A DNA stretch of 64,000 nucleotides from JBEKTY01 sp049515555 (GTDB lineage: Bacteria > Planctomycetota > Planctomycetia > Pirellulales > Thermoguttaceae), in the NCBI GenBank assembly GCA_049515555.1, contig JBEKTY010000037.1, forward strand, positions 22,569 through 86,568, written 5' to 3'. Under the pieces are notes generated by a model. The model was not told the origin of the DNA. It did no database searches and saw only the letters and a program-made list of their open reading frames with translations. Shown here piece after piece: positions 1 through 10,870 of the stretch. The first letter of the stretch is position 1, and each line of letters starts with the position of its first letter. Both the position numbers and the translations under genes were made by a program.

Positions 1-2328
1 GCGCCCGGAGCGCCCGTGCAGGCCCGCCGACGGGACCGGATGGTAGCCGGCCGACCAGGCCAGCCACTGCTCGGCCACCAGCAGCACGAGGAGCAGGTAA
101 AGCAGAAGGTCGCTAAGGTTATGCCCGCCCAACTCGCCCAGTTCCGTCTGGAACGAGGCGGCCCGCTCGAACTGGTACTTGACTTCCGGCAGTAGCCGGG
201 CCGCCAGGTCGCGGCCGAAAAGGGCCTTCAGGTCGCCCTCGGCCGGATCGACGTTGACGGCGAAGGAGCGGCTTTCGGGCTTTCCGGATGAGCGGGTGAG
301 CTGGGCTTCGTAGAACCCCGCCACGTCGGTGTGCGAGAACATGGCGCTGAGCCGGCCGGGTGCGGCGGGCACGGCGTCGGCGCTGGAGGACGTGCCGGCA
401 TCTCCCCCCGCCGGTGCGATGAATCGCACCTGCGGCTGGTACTGCGCAGCCTCCAGACTAAGCTCGATGGGCTGACCGAGCGGCTGCGACACTTCGGCTG
501 CCGGCCGGCGCGAGAGGTACGCGAACAGGTCGCGGACGACCACCGGAAACGAGCCGGTCTCGTTGTTGGCGGCCCAGTTGTTCCAGACCGGGGCGGCGGT
601 GGAGAGGAAGGCCATCACGCGTCCCTGGCCGAAGCCTTTCTCGACCCACAGCGGCGCGCCGTTGCGCAGGCGGAGCAGCACGCGCGCGGGCCGCCCGGCG
701 CGGGGACTGTCCCGATTTTCGTCCGCCTCTCCCCGCGGAGAGGTCGAAGATGGGACTGTCCCCTTTGGCCCGTCCGCCGCGGGGCCGGGCGCCGCCGGGT
801 TCCAGCCCTTCGCCGCGGCGAAGTACCGCTGGACCGTCACCGCGCCCAGGTGCTCGTTCCGCTCGGAACCGAGGTACCGGAACACGAAATGCTCGTCGCC
901 CTGCATGTCGGGGGTCTTCTCCAGGCGATCGACCACGAGGTCCTCGGGCCCGGCCAGCGGCAAGGGAAACAGCCCCCGGCCGTCGCGATACAGGTCGCGG
1001 TTGACCACGTCGCCTTGGGTCTGCTCGCCGAGGAAGAAGGCCACTCCGCCTCCGGCGGCGGCATAGCGCTCCAGGGCCTCTACGGCCGATCGGTCCAGCC
1101 GCTCGACGTTGGCCACGGCGATGGCGCGGAAGGCGTCCAGCGGCCGGTTGACCAGGAAGCGGGGCGTCTCGATCCGCGGCAGCACGCCGGTGCGGACCTT
1201 GCCCCCGGGCGACAAGGCCCAGGCCAGATACTTGGCGTCGCGCCCGCCGGGGTCGCCGTCGACCACGAGCACCGGCATCTCGGCCGAAAGCTCGACGACG
1301 GCGTAGCGGGCGTTGTCGGCGTCCACGGCGTCGGGCTCCAACCGGGCGGTGATGCGGTGCTGGCCCGCCTCGGCGAAACTCACGTCGAAGCGCTCCTTGG
1401 CCACGCCGTCCGGTGGAATCTCGGCGATCGTAACCGGGGGCCGGGCCTTGCCGTCCTCGCTGAGCAGCACGGGCAGGTTGCGGACCGCCGCGGGTCCGAA
1501 ATTCCGCACCGCGACTTCCATCCGCCAGCGGACTCCCGCCGCCCGGATGCCCTCCTCGGGCTCCAGCGACACCAGCGCCAGGTTGGCGTGCGTGGCATCG
1601 ACGCAATCGACCAGGTGGATCTCGGTGCGGTTGCCGCTGAGCCGGGCCAGGTGCTGTTTCACCGCCCCGGGCTGGTCCCACTGCCGGGCGCGAAAATCGG
1701 AAACCAGGTACAGCACCCGCCGCTCGCCCTCGTCGTCGCCCAGCATTTGGCTGACGGCATCCAGCGGGATCGTCGGCTCGGCCGCCGTCTGCGATACGTC
1801 GATCTCCTTCAGCCGGGCCGCCAGGCGGTTTGGCAACTCGGCATCGACCGGCTCCTTGCTGAAATCGGGCCGCACCCCGCCGCCATACTGGCCGGCCCGC
1901 GAGAATCGCAACAGGGTGAACGATTGCGGCGGCCCATGGCGGGCGGCCGATTCGACAACTCGCCGGACGACCTTCTTGGCCTCCTCCAATGCCGTGCTGT
2001 CGCCCCAGTGGTCCGACATCGAGAAACTGTCGTCCAGGAGCACGACGTGATGGGTCCGCCGGCTGCCCAGCAAGTTGCCCCAGCGATTGCGCACTAGCGG
2101 TTGGGCCACCAACAGCACGACGGCGGCCACGGCCGCCATCCGCAGCAGGAGCAGCAACAACTGCTTGAGAATTACCCAGGTGCGGTGTTTCTTCTGGCTG
2201 ATGAGCAGGAACTCCATGGCCGCCCACTCCACCCGCCGGTGCCGCAGCATGTTGATCAGGTGGATCAACACGGGCAGGGCCACCACCGGCAGTCCCCAGA
2301 GCAGCAGCGGATGAACGAAGTTGGCCAT
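1..2328 (-). CDS. BatA/VWA-type membrane protein (3' end outside window)
   Basis: At least 776 codons from an ATG at 2326-2328; the frame is still open at the window edge, so the C-terminus is missing. The N-terminus has the BatA pattern: a membrane segment at about residues 5-26, the anchor motif LIHLINMLRHRRVEWAAM, and a second segment at about 53-78. A von Willebrand-like part follows with the metal-site pattern DDSFS at 99-103. A hydrophobic stretch close to the visible end (NLSDLLLYLLLVLLVAE) is a third membrane segment. It is the last gene of a MoxR-DUF58-BatA set read in one direction. Such sets are thought to assemble or protect envelope complexes; the partner here is unknown. Residues about 520-543 are encoded by a dispersed repeat (701-770) that keeps the frame open. 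Confidence 0.85.
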   Translation of the reverse strand, partial: MANFVHPLLLWGLPVVALPVLIHLINMLRHRRVEWAAMEFLLISQKKHRTWVILKQLLLLLLRMAAVAAVVLLVAQPLVRNRWGNLLGSRRTHHVVLLDDSFSMSDHWGDSTALEEAKKVVRRVVESAARHGPPQSFTLLRFSRAGQYGGGVRPDFSKEPVDAELPNRLAARLKEIDVSQTAAEPTIPLDAVSQMLGDDEGERRVLYLVSDFRARQWDQPGAVKQHLARLSGNRTEIHLVDCVDATHANLALVSLEPEEGIRAAGVRWRMEVAVRNFGPAAVRNLPVLLSEDGKARPPVTIAEIPPDGVAKERFDVSFAEAGQHRITARLEPDAVDADNARYAVVELSAEMPVLVVDGDPGGRDAKYLAWALSPGGKVRTGVLPRIETPRFLVNRPLDAFRAIAVANVERLDRSAVEALERYAAAGGGVAFFLGEQTQGDVVNRDLYRDGRGLFPLPLAGPEDLVVDRLEKTPDMQGDEHFVFRYLGSERNEHLGAVTVQRYFAAAKGWNPAAPGPAADGPKGTVPSSTSPRGEADENRDSPRAGRPARVLLRLRNGAPLWVEKGFGQGRVMAFLSTAAPVWNNWAANNETGSFPVVVRDLFAYLSRRPAAEVSQPLGQPIELSLEAAQYQPQVRFIAPAGGDAGTSSSADAVPAAPGRLSAMFSHTDVAGFYEAQLTRSSGKPESRSFAVNVDPAEGDLKALFGRDLAARLLPEVKYQFERAASFQTELGELGGHNLSDLLLYLLLVLLVAEQWLAWSAGYHPVPSAGLHGRSGR
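701..770. repeat. R1 repeat copy a, inside the BatA-type gene
   Basis: Two GGGACTGTCCC half-sites (from 702 and from 752) bracket a small inner hairpin (CCTCTCCCCGCGGAGAGG). The same arrangement recurs in intergenic positions at 28.9, 35.8 and 36.8 kb. Here it lies in frame in a coding sequence. Confidence 0.8.
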
Positions 2329-2344
2329 GGTCGGTGCGATTACG

Positions 2345-2424
2345 GGTGCCACTGCTGGCTTGTCCAGCAGTGCCGAACCACCAGGATGCACAACACTGCT
2401 GGACGAGCCAGCCGTGGCACCCAA
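2345..2424. repeat. R3 repeat copy a
   Basis: Inverted repeat built from CACTGCTGGCTTGTCCAGCAG-type arms around a short unrelated centre. It fills most of the gap between the DUF58 and BatA-type genes. The right arm is slightly diverged (GGACGAGCCAGCCGTGGCAC) relative to copies at 37.5 and 39.2 kb. Confidence 0.8.
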
Positions 2425-3317
2425 GCGGCGGGTGCTGTTTCTATCCTTTCTTCTTCCGGTACATGCCGAGGCGGTGGGCGAGGTAGGCGGCCAGGGCGGC
2501 GTCCAAGGGCTGACTGGTCCGCAGCAGGGCGTAGTCGATGGCCTGACGGGTGCAGCCCCGTCGGACCTCCTCCAAGTAGGCGCCCAGGGCCCGCAGATAG
2601 CCCGCGCGGAGCGCGCGGGGATTGCAGCGCAGCACATCGGGCAGCTCCAGGCCCTCGAACCGCGTGGGGCCGTTGAACTGGAAATCCAGCTCGTCGTCGT
2701 CCAGCACGTGGAACACCAGCAGGTCGTGGCCGCGGCTCCGCAGCAGCTTCAGCCCGCGGAACAAGCCCTCGCGGTCGGCCAGCAGGTCGGAGACCAGGAT
2801 CATCATTCCCCGCCGCGGATAGGTCTCGGCGACCTCGCGGAGGATGGTGTAGAAGTCGGTCTTGTTGCCGGGTGAGGCGGTGGCCATGGCGGCGATGATG
2901 GCCTCCAGATGGTTCCGCCGCGTCCGCAGGGGCACGGCGGCGCGCACCTCCTGGTCGAAGGCCACGCAGCCCACGGCGTCTTGCTGCCGCAGGAGCAGGT
3001 ATCCCAGGCTGGCGGCGATGGTGCAGCCGTACTCGTGCTTGTTCATGGCCCCGCGGCCGTAGCGCATGCTGCCCGATACGTCGACCAGCAGCGTGGCGCG
3101 GAGGTTGGTGTCTTCCTCGAACTGCTTGACGTAGTAGCGATCCTGCTTGGCCCACACCTTCCAATCCACGTAGCGCGGGTCGTCGCCGTAGGAATACTGG
3201 CGGTGCTGGCGGAACTCGACCGATTGGCCGAAGTACGGGCTGCGGTGCATTCCCGAGAGGAAGCCCTCGACCACGTGCCGGGCCCGCAGATCCAGCCGCG
3301 CGATGCGGCGGATGGCT

Positions 3318-4370
<1,053 letters not shown>

Positions 4371-4380
4371 TGTGCCTCGT

Positions 4381-5403
4381 TCAGCGTTGATAAATGGGCA
4401 AGGTGCCGCGATCCAACTGCAAGATGGTCAGGTTCATGGCCGTGGTGTAGCAGGGGCCCATGAAGCCCTGGTCCCAGGCGCCGTCCGGGCCGGCGTCGGC
4501 CACGATCTGCCGGTAGATCGCCTTGCGATACGTCTCCCATTGCTTGCCGCCCTCGCGGTACAGCACTTGGGAGTAATAGTAGTGGGCATAGTGCCAGTGG
4601 CCGGAGCTGTTGACCCGCCCCACGTCGGAGAAGTTCTGCCGGCAGTATTCCAGCAGCTTGGGGACGAACTTGTCGTCGTATTGGCCGGCGTTGAAGAGGC
4701 AGGCGATGGCGGCGGCGGTGATGGCGGGCCGGCCCCCGCCGCCGTGCGAGTTGTACTGCACGCCGCCGTCGGCCGTGGTGCACTTGCGAATGTAGGCCAC
4801 CGCCTTGTCGATGATCTCCTTGGGCACGGGAATGCCGGCGTTGCGGCAGCCGCGCAGGCCCTGCACCTGGGTGATGGTGGTCGAGCCTTCGTCGAAGTCG
4901 CCCCCGTCGCGGGCGCTGACGTAGCCCCAGCCGCCGGCCTTGGTCTGGGCCCGGCCGGTGAACTCGACCGCGCGGCTGAGCACGTCGATCAGCTCCTTCC
5001 GCCGATCCAGGTCTTCTTCCTCGCCCAGCACCTGCGACAGGAAGAGCATCGAGAAGCCGTGGCCGTAAGTATAGCGGTCGTCGTGCAGCGGGTCGCCGAT
5101 CAGGCCGTTGCGGCAACTGCGGCTGACAAGATAATCGACCGTCTTGCGGACCGTGGCGGCATACTTGCCCTGCGTCGTGGTCGAGCCTTCCGAGAGGAAG
5201 GCGATGCCGGCCAGGGCGGTGATCGAGGTCGGGTAGCGGCCTTCCGGCGCGGTCCAATGGCCCAGCCGCGACTGGCGCGCGGCGAGCCAATCCAGTCCGC
5301 GGGTCACGGCCCGATCCACGTCGGCGTCGCGCGCCACGGCCGTGCCGGCCAGCGCCGCGGCCGCGCAAAGCACCGCGGCCGCGGCGGATAGAACATATTT
5401 CAT
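4381..5403 (-). CDS. Secreted prenyltransferase/squalene-oxidase-repeat toroid protein
   Basis: 340 aa from the ATG at 5401-5403. Residues 1 to about 24 (MKYVLSAAAAVLCAAAALAG) form a signal peptide. The rest is a run of alpha-toroid repeats as in squalene cyclases and prenyltransferase beta subunits (segments such as LDWLAARQSRLGHW, GGWGYVSARDGGDF, GGVQYN). I see no clear catalytic DxDD cyclase motif, so an enzymatic role is not supported; planctomycetes carry many such secreted toroids of unknown function. The frame extends upstream to 5535, but that extension is repeat R4, so the ATG before the signal peptide is preferred. Ten bases upstream of MoxR in the same direction. Confidence 0.8.
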   Translation of the reverse strand: MKYVLSAAAAVLCAAAALAGTAVARDADVDRAVTRGLDWLAARQSRLGHWTAPEGRYPTSITALAGIAFLSEGSTTTQGKYAATVRKTVDYLVSRSCRNGLIGDPLHDDRYTYGHGFSMLFLSQVLGEEEDLDRRKELIDVLSRAVEFTGRAQTKAGGWGYVSARDGGDFDEGSTTITQVQGLRGCRNAGIPVPKEIIDKAVAYIRKCTTADGGVQYNSHGGGGRPAITAAAIACLFNAGQYDDKFVPKLLEYCRQNFSDVGRVNSSGHWHYAHYYYSQVLYREGGKQWETYRKAIYRQIVADAGPDGAWDQGFMGPCYTTAMNLTILQLDRGTLPIYQR

Positions 5404-5417
5404 GGTTCTCCTCCCGT

Positions 5418-5523
5418 GTTGTGGCCGGTCTCCGACCGAGCCACGCTGCCGACCGAAGGTCTCCTGAGCCCCGGAGACCTTCGGTCGGGCCGCGGCGGGG
5501 TCGGGAGACCCGCGCCGAACTTG
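5418..5523. repeat. R4 repeat copy a
   Basis: About 106 bp palindromic element: outer arms GTTGTGGCCGGTCTCCGACC and GGGTCGGGAGACCCGCGCCG, inner arms GACCGAAGGTCTCC/GGAGACCTTCGGTC. It lies just upstream of the toroid-protein start. Further copies at 10.6, 24.9 and 35.0 kb. Confidence 0.85.
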
Positions 5524-5541
5524 GTTTCGTGCCATGAACGG

Positions 5542-8500
5542 TTACTCTCCTTGCGGTTTTCCGAGGGCTTGCAGGAGGGCATCCAGAATGCTGCCGGTGG
5601 GCTGCGCGGCCCGCGCCGCGCCGCTCGATCCCGGGGCTACCGGTTTGTCCGTAAAATTCAGGGTCAAGCTGGCGTTCTGCATCAGCAGCTCCACGCTTTT
5701 CTTATCCGGATGGCCGACCAGGTCCAGCGTCATGGCCTGGGTGGCCGAATCCTTGTTGTACAGGACGCGCCCCGTGCGCCGGTCGATCGTCTCGATCGTG
5801 GTCTTCACCACCATAGTCATAGCCTGCTTGGGGCGCTGCTCGAAGCGTTGGCAGGCGAAGGCCAGCACGGGCACGCGGGCGGGCTGGCCCAGCAGAAAGT
5901 TCTGGTCCTGGATGGTCACCGGGGCCGGCCAGGCCGGCTGGCCTTGCAGGTCCAGGGCATACAGGCGACCGCGGCGGATGGGCACGTACAGTGTGAACGA
6001 CAAGGGCTGGAAGGGCCGCGCCGCGGCCGCACCCCCGCGCTGCCGCGCGTCGTGCGTCAGCAGGAAGTATTGATCGCCCAGCCGCGTGACGAAGATCTCC
6101 GACAAGAATCGTTCCGGCTCGAGCTTCACTTCGGCGATGGTGCGGCCGCCAGGCAGGGCCAGCAGGGTGAACCGCCCGTCGGGTTGGAACACGCCCACAG
6201 CTTCGTCGCCCACCAGGCAGGCGCGGGAAAGGGGGGCGAACCGCCGCTCCGGCCACACCGCCCGCTGCTGCCAGGGATCGAACATCCTCAGCACCGAGCG
6301 TTTCTCGGCTTGCGCCTGCAGCGGCGTACCGTCGTCGTGCCCAAAGGGGTCGACGTCCGGCCGCGGACCCTGCTCCCACGTCAGCACGTAGCGGCCGAGC
6401 GTGGCTATGCCGGCGGTGCTCAGCGGGTTGGACAGGCTGCGGTCCAGGCCCATGAAGTTGAACGCGGCGTTTTCGGGCCCCGGCGGCCGCGGCACGTTCC
6501 GCCGGCCGAGCAACTCGCCGTCCAGGGCCCGGTAGACCGTGGCCTCGCCCTGCCCGGCCCCCAGCACGAACAGGAACTCCTCGTCGCCGAACACCTCGCT
6601 GTTGGGCGGCAGGTCCTGCCGCACCCACAACGACTCGCCCGTGGCCGGATCGGCGACCACCAGGTTCCGGAATCGCAGAAAACAGACATAGCGGCTGGTG
6701 ACCGGCCCGAAGGGATTCATCCGGCTGTAACTGGGCGATTGGATTGGGAATCCGCCGAGCTGTGCGGCGACGACGTTGATGCCCCGCGCCGCGCCGCCCT
6801 GGAAGATGATGCGGTTGCCCAGGGCCGTGTCGGCCGTGGCGTCGGTAAGGTCCTGGCTCCACGCTACGCGCGACGGACCGCCCGAGACGCCCAGCGGATC
6901 CATGGCCATGATCCGCGTGCCCATCGAGAGCAGCAGCAGGTGGCCCTGGGTCTTGGCTTGGGTCGTGTTGGGGTTGTAGCCGAAGTTGATCGGCCGGCCG
7001 GCTTCCGTGAGCGGGACCTCCCATTGCTGGCGGCCCAAGGCGTCGTATCCGACCAAACATTGCTGTTGCTGCCCGAAGGGCCGGTTCGGTTCGGGCTGAC
7101 GCTGCCGCGTCTCGAAGCGGAGCGTGGCGTCGGCGAAGAACGGCCCCGGCGAGCCCTGGAAAGGAACCCCGAAGCGCCAGGAGAAGTTAAAGGGGGCGTT
7201 GCCCGAACTGCCGTGGCGCACCTCGACTTCCCCAAGGGGCCAGGCCGGCTGGGGGCGGACCAGCTCGCGGCGGACGGGACTTTCGGCCGGCAAGGCGGCC
7301 AGGCACTGCTTGCCCGTCCGGCCGTCGGGGCCGACCACGTCGGCCAGCGGGCCGGCGAGCTGCCGGTAACAGGCGGCGGCGGCCTCGGCTCGGTCGGCCC
7401 GGGTATAGAGCTCGGCCAGGGCGGCCCAGGCGGCGGCCCGGGCCACGGCGTCACCTGCGGGGGCCTGGGAGTCGAGCAACAGTTCGGCCTCCAGCAGCCG
7501 GCCTCCGCGGGCCAGGCGGCCGAGCAGCTCGCGGCGGGCCTCGGCCGCCATCGGCTGGCCGTCGAAATCGTTGAGGAACTGCCGCAGGGGCTCGACCCCC
7601 TGGGCCTCGGTCGCCGCGCGGAGCCGCTCCCGCAGCCGCGCGTCGAACTCGGCCGCCGCCGCCGGGCCCGCCGACTGTCGCAAGGCGATCAATCGGGCCT
7701 GCACCCACCGATCCCGCCGCACCAGGTACAATCGGTCGACGGCTTCCAGCGGCCGCTTCGACCCCTCCAGGTCGAGCAGTCTCAAGCAGTGCTCCAGTGC
7801 CCCGCGCCAATCGCCGGCCTGCTGCAATCCGCCGGTCATCAGCCGCAGGTAGAGGGCCCACTGCGCCGGCTCGTCCAACAGCCGCTCGATCTCGGGGGCA
7901 TCCGAGCGATGGCCGGCGAAATCGGCGCGCAGACCGTCCAAGAGCGCGTCGCGTAGCAACTGGCGGGTCCGCAGCCGCGACACGCCGTGCGGATCCAGCT
8001 GGCAGGCGCGGCGGAAATCCGCCACCGCCTCGCGCGCCTTGCCCTCGTCCAGCCGCATTTCGCCGCGCAGGCTGAGGGCCTCGGCGTCGTCGGGCTTGGC
8101 CGCCAGCCGCCCCCGGATCTCCTCCCGCACGGCATCCACCTGGTAGAACGTCTCCAGGCCGTCGAGCCCCTGTGAAATGACTCTCCCGCGATAGCAGACC
8201 AGGTTGCCGGGCACGTTTCCTTTGCGCGACTTGGCCGCCAGGGTCTTCACGCCGGCGTCCAGATCGACGGCTATCACCTCGGCGCTGCTTAGGGGTACGA
8301 AATACTGGTGGCCGGCGTAGAACCCCCGGCCGGCCGGCGCGGCGTCGGCGGGCAGGACCACGCTTCGGCCGTCCCAGGCCGGCTTGCCGTCGGCCAGCCG
8401 CACGCCGCGGACCTCGTGCCGGCCCACCAGCACGATCGTGCCGCGGTGCACGCAGGCCACGTAGAGATTCTCCTGCCGCGGCAGGGGCTCCCACGCCGGC

Positions 8501-10410
8501 TGGCCGTCGGCCAGGTTCAAGCAATACAGAAAATCGGACTCCGGCGGGGTGAGCAGCACCCGGCCATCGACGATCGTGGCCGTGGCGTCCAGCCAGCGGG
8601 CTGTCGGCCAGGCGTACATCCCATAGCGGAAGGCCATGTTCTGCCCGCGGCGCGAGGAAGGGTGCGCGCCCAGCCCGTGGCCGAAGCGGTAGCCCCAGAG
8701 CAGGCCCCGCGTGGCCAGATCGACGGCCACTACGGCGTCGGCGCCGGTGGGGCAGACCAGGATCCCGTCACAGTAGGAGGGCGATACTCCCGCCGCCCGC
8801 CGCAGCGGGTCCTGCATGACGCTCCGCTCGACCATCGCTACTTGCTGCGCCCAGAGCAGCCTTCCGCTGTGGGCCTCCAGGGCCATCAGGCGGATCTCGT
8901 CCTTGGTCTCGGCCAGCACGTAGAGCTGGCCGCGCAGGGGCAGCGGCGGCCCGAGGAAGAACGTCTCCGCCTGCCGCAGCGCCGATTGGCCGCCCGGACC
9001 GCCCAGCTCCCACTCGAGCTTGCCGCTATGAACGTCGTGGGCGGTCAGTCGATTCGACAGAGCCCGCGCGGCGGCGTCCGAGCGGCGACCGGTAGCGCCG
9101 AACATCACCACCCCGCTGGCGCCGCCGTTGCTTATGCCCAAGCCCAGGTCCTCGATGCTGAATACCCGCCGGCCGTCGCTGCTGAGCGTGCCGTAGGTGG
9201 CGTCGTCCCAAATCCGCTGGGTCAACTGGGGCGCGCCATGGCGGAACATGGCCTCGGGATTGCTGCGGTCGGCCGGCGAGTCCCAGCCGTCGTCGCTGGG
9301 AACTTCCCAGATGCGCTTGCCGGTCGCAAAATCCAGGGCCGCCAGGTTCCGGTCGGTCCGCATCAGCACCACGTCGTCGACGGCCAGCGGATGCAGGGCC
9401 GAGAAGAGCAAGACGCCCTGTTCGTGGAAATTATGCCGCACTTGTTGGAGCATGGCTTCGATGACCGGCTCCTCGCTGACGCCCACCCGCCAGCGAAGAT
9501 TCAGTAGCGGCAGGCTGCCCAGCGTCGAGGCATTTCGGGCCGGCTCGCCGCGGTGCATGGCCCAGCGATCGGCCTCGACCGTCGCGGCCGGTCGCTGGGT
9601 CCCGATCCATTGCGCCAGCCAGGCGCCGGCCTGGTCGTCGCGGTCGAACCAGGCGACCTCGCGGCCGCCGATCCGCGGCAGGGATTTGGGCCGGCGGCGT
9701 TTCAAGTCGGCCAGGGCCCGGCCGGCCTCGTCCGGCATGGCCGCCTGGAGCCAACAGGCGGCCATGGTCAGTGTCAGGGCCGGCTCGAAGCGATCCGCCG
9801 CCGCCGGCACGTCGCGGAGCCGCCGCAGGGTCAGCGCCCCGGCCAGCGGCGAGCCGTGGTCGAGATGGTAACTGCCCAGCAGGAACGTCGCCTCGCAACC
9901 CGCCGCGGTGTGAAAATACCGGTCGGAAACCTCCGCCAGCCGCGCCGCATCGCCTTCGGCGAGGGCCCGGCGAAGCATCTCCCGCGCCTCGCCGCCGCAC
10001 CGTAACTCGTACAACTGGCGACCCTCGGGCGGCATCTGGCCGATCAACTGCCGCGTCTCGGCCTTCAAGCTGCGATAGATCGGCGCCTTCTTGTCGCTTT
10101 GAAAGAAGTAGTCCTCGGGCGTCTTTAGGATTTCGCCGAATCCCTCCAGGGCTTCGCCATAGCGGGCCTGATCGAGGGCCTCTTTCGCCCGCCGAAACTG
10201 CTGCAGCGTGGCCCGATCGGGGGCGGGAAAGGTGTTCTCGGCAGACTCCTGGGCGTTGTCGGCCCGTGCCGGGCCAGGCGCCGGCGCAGCCTGCGGCGCC
10301 CCGAACTGCAGTAACTGGGCCGGCGCGGTGCCCACCGCAGGTCCCAGCAGGACTCCCAGCGCCGTCAGACTCCACGCAATCTTCGCATAAGCCGGGCCGG
10401 ACCGACTCAT
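5542..10410 (-). CDS. Large secreted PQQ-like beta-propeller protein with TPR segment
   Basis: 1,622 aa from the ATG at 10408-10410, preceded by AGGAGAGGCG. An upstream in-frame start exists but the signal peptide (MSRSGPAYAKIAWSLTALGV) fits the chosen one. TPR-like helices occupy the first 250 residues (PEDYFFQSDKKAPIYRSLKA region). PQQ/quinoprotein-type propeller blades follow (for example LAALDFATGKRIWEV, VAVDLATRGLLWGY), then a second helical TPR region (ALSLRGEMRLDEGKAREAV), and a second set of blades toward the C-terminus (LVVADPATGESLWV, LYALDLQGQPAWPA). It is probably a periplasmic or surface binding protein. Very long, organism-specific proteins of this kind are common in planctomycetes. 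It is the first gene of the leftward cluster ending in BatA. Confidence 0.85.
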   Translation of the reverse strand: MSRSGPAYAKIAWSLTALGVLLGPAVGTAPAQLLQFGAPQAAPAPGPARADNAQESAENTFPAPDRATLQQFRRAKEALDQARYGEALEGFGEILKTPEDYFFQSDKKAPIYRSLKAETRQLIGQMPPEGRQLYELRCGGEAREMLRRALAEGDAARLAEVSDRYFHTAAGCEATFLLGSYHLDHGSPLAGALTLRRLRDVPAAADRFEPALTLTMAACWLQAAMPDEAGRALADLKRRRPKSLPRIGGREVAWFDRDDQAGAWLAQWIGTQRPAATVEADRWAMHRGEPARNASTLGSLPLLNLRWRVGVSEEPVIEAMLQQVRHNFHEQGVLLFSALHPLAVDDVVLMRTDRNLAALDFATGKRIWEVPSDDGWDSPADRSNPEAMFRHGAPQLTQRIWDDATYGTLSSDGRRVFSIEDLGLGISNGGASGVVMFGATGRRSDAAARALSNRLTAHDVHSGKLEWELGGPGGQSALRQAETFFLGPPLPLRGQLYVLAETKDEIRLMALEAHSGRLLWAQQVAMVERSVMQDPLRRAAGVSPSYCDGILVCPTGADAVVAVDLATRGLLWGYRFGHGLGAHPSSRRGQNMAFRYGMYAWPTARWLDATATIVDGRVLLTPPESDFLYCLNLADGQPAWEPLPRQENLYVACVHRGTIVLVGRHEVRGVRLADGKPAWDGRSVVLPADAAPAGRGFYAGHQYFVPLSSAEVIAVDLDAGVKTLAAKSRKGNVPGNLVCYRGRVISQGLDGLETFYQVDAVREEIRGRLAAKPDDAEALSLRGEMRLDEGKAREAVADFRRACQLDPHGVSRLRTRQLLRDALLDGLRADFAGHRSDAPEIERLLDEPAQWALYLRLMTGGLQQAGDWRGALEHCLRLLDLEGSKRPLEAVDRLYLVRRDRWVQARLIALRQSAGPAAAAEFDARLRERLRAATEAQGVEPLRQFLNDFDGQPMAAEARRELLGRLARGGRLLEAELLLDSQAPAGDAVARAAAWAALAELYTRADRAEAAAACYRQLAGPLADVVGPDGRTGKQCLAALPAESPVRRELVRPQPAWPLGEVEVRHGSSGNAPFNFSWRFGVPFQGSPGPFFADATLRFETRQRQPEPNRPFGQQQQCLVGYDALGRQQWEVPLTEAGRPINFGYNPNTTQAKTQGHLLLLSMGTRIMAMDPLGVSGGPSRVAWSQDLTDATADTALGNRIIFQGGAARGINVVAAQLGGFPIQSPSYSRMNPFGPVTSRYVCFLRFRNLVVADPATGESLWVRQDLPPNSEVFGDEEFLFVLGAGQGEATVYRALDGELLGRRNVPRPPGPENAAFNFMGLDRSLSNPLSTAGIATLGRYVLTWEQGPRPDVDPFGHDDGTPLQAQAEKRSVLRMFDPWQQRAVWPERRFAPLSRACLVGDEAVGVFQPDGRFTLLALPGGRTIAEVKLEPERFLSEIFVTRLGDQYFLLTHDARQRGGAAAARPFQPLSFTLYVPIRRGRLYALDLQGQPAWPAPVTIQDQNFLLGQPARVPVLAFACQRFEQRPKQAMTMVVKTTIETIDRRTGRVLYNKDSATQAMTLDLVGHPDKKSVELLMQNASLTLNFTDKPVAPGSSGAARAAQPTGSILDALLQALGKPQGE

Positions 10411-10870
10411 TTCGCCTCTCCTGCTCCGCAATGGGAAAGTCTAACTTGCACAACTACTTATGGTAGGGGATTCCGGATGGGTTGACAAGCGAAAGCCGGA
10501 TATGTGGGTGGTGAACACCGCACCACAATAGTGGAAAGCCGCCGTTTGCAATGCTCTTCCGCCTCTATGCCGTCGTATTCCTCACGCTCCGCGTGAGGCT
10601 GTGCGGCGGACCGCCCAAGTTCGGCGCGGGGCTCCCGACCCCGCCGCGGCCAGACCGAAGGTCTCCGGGGCTCGGGAGACCTTCAAAGCGGCGGTGTGGC
10701 TCGGTCGGAGACCGGCCACAACGTGAGACGCCGGTTTTTCCCGAGATTTTTGCGGTTTTGGGCATTTTGAGGGTTGCATTTTTCGGAAAAGAGGCTTAAA
10801 TCATCAGGTCCCCATCAAGGGGCAAACGAAGTTCTTCCCCCACAGAAACACGCACGAAGGGTTATTGATC
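10411..10870. other. Intergenic region upstream of the HU-like and PQQ genes
   Basis: 460 bases between divergent genes. It contains a short palindrome CCTCACGCTCCGCGTGAGG (10580-10598), R4 copy b (10618-10722), a T/A-rich stretch (about 10735-10800) likely to hold the HU promoter, and a small hairpin CCCC-ATCAA-GGGG at 10810-10822 in the HU leader. No gene seen. Confidence 0.6.
10618..10722. repeat. R4 repeat copy b
   Basis: Same element as at 5.4 kb in the opposite orientation: GTTCGGCGCGGGGCTCCCGA at the left, inner GACCGAAGGTCTCC, and CGGTCGGAGACCGGCCACAA at the right. The inner right arm is diverged (CTTCAAAGCGGC). Confidence 0.85.

Noticed and set aside
331..2097. 588-codon open frame on the plus strand opposite the BatA-type gene
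   Set aside because: It mirrors the coding frame of the minus strand, has low-complexity composition and no family motifs; GC-rich coding DNA gives such long mirror frames.
5416..7956. 846-codon plus-strand open frame opposite the PQQ protein gene
   Set aside because: Mirror of a clear propeller gene, rich in H, R, G and Q with no domain.
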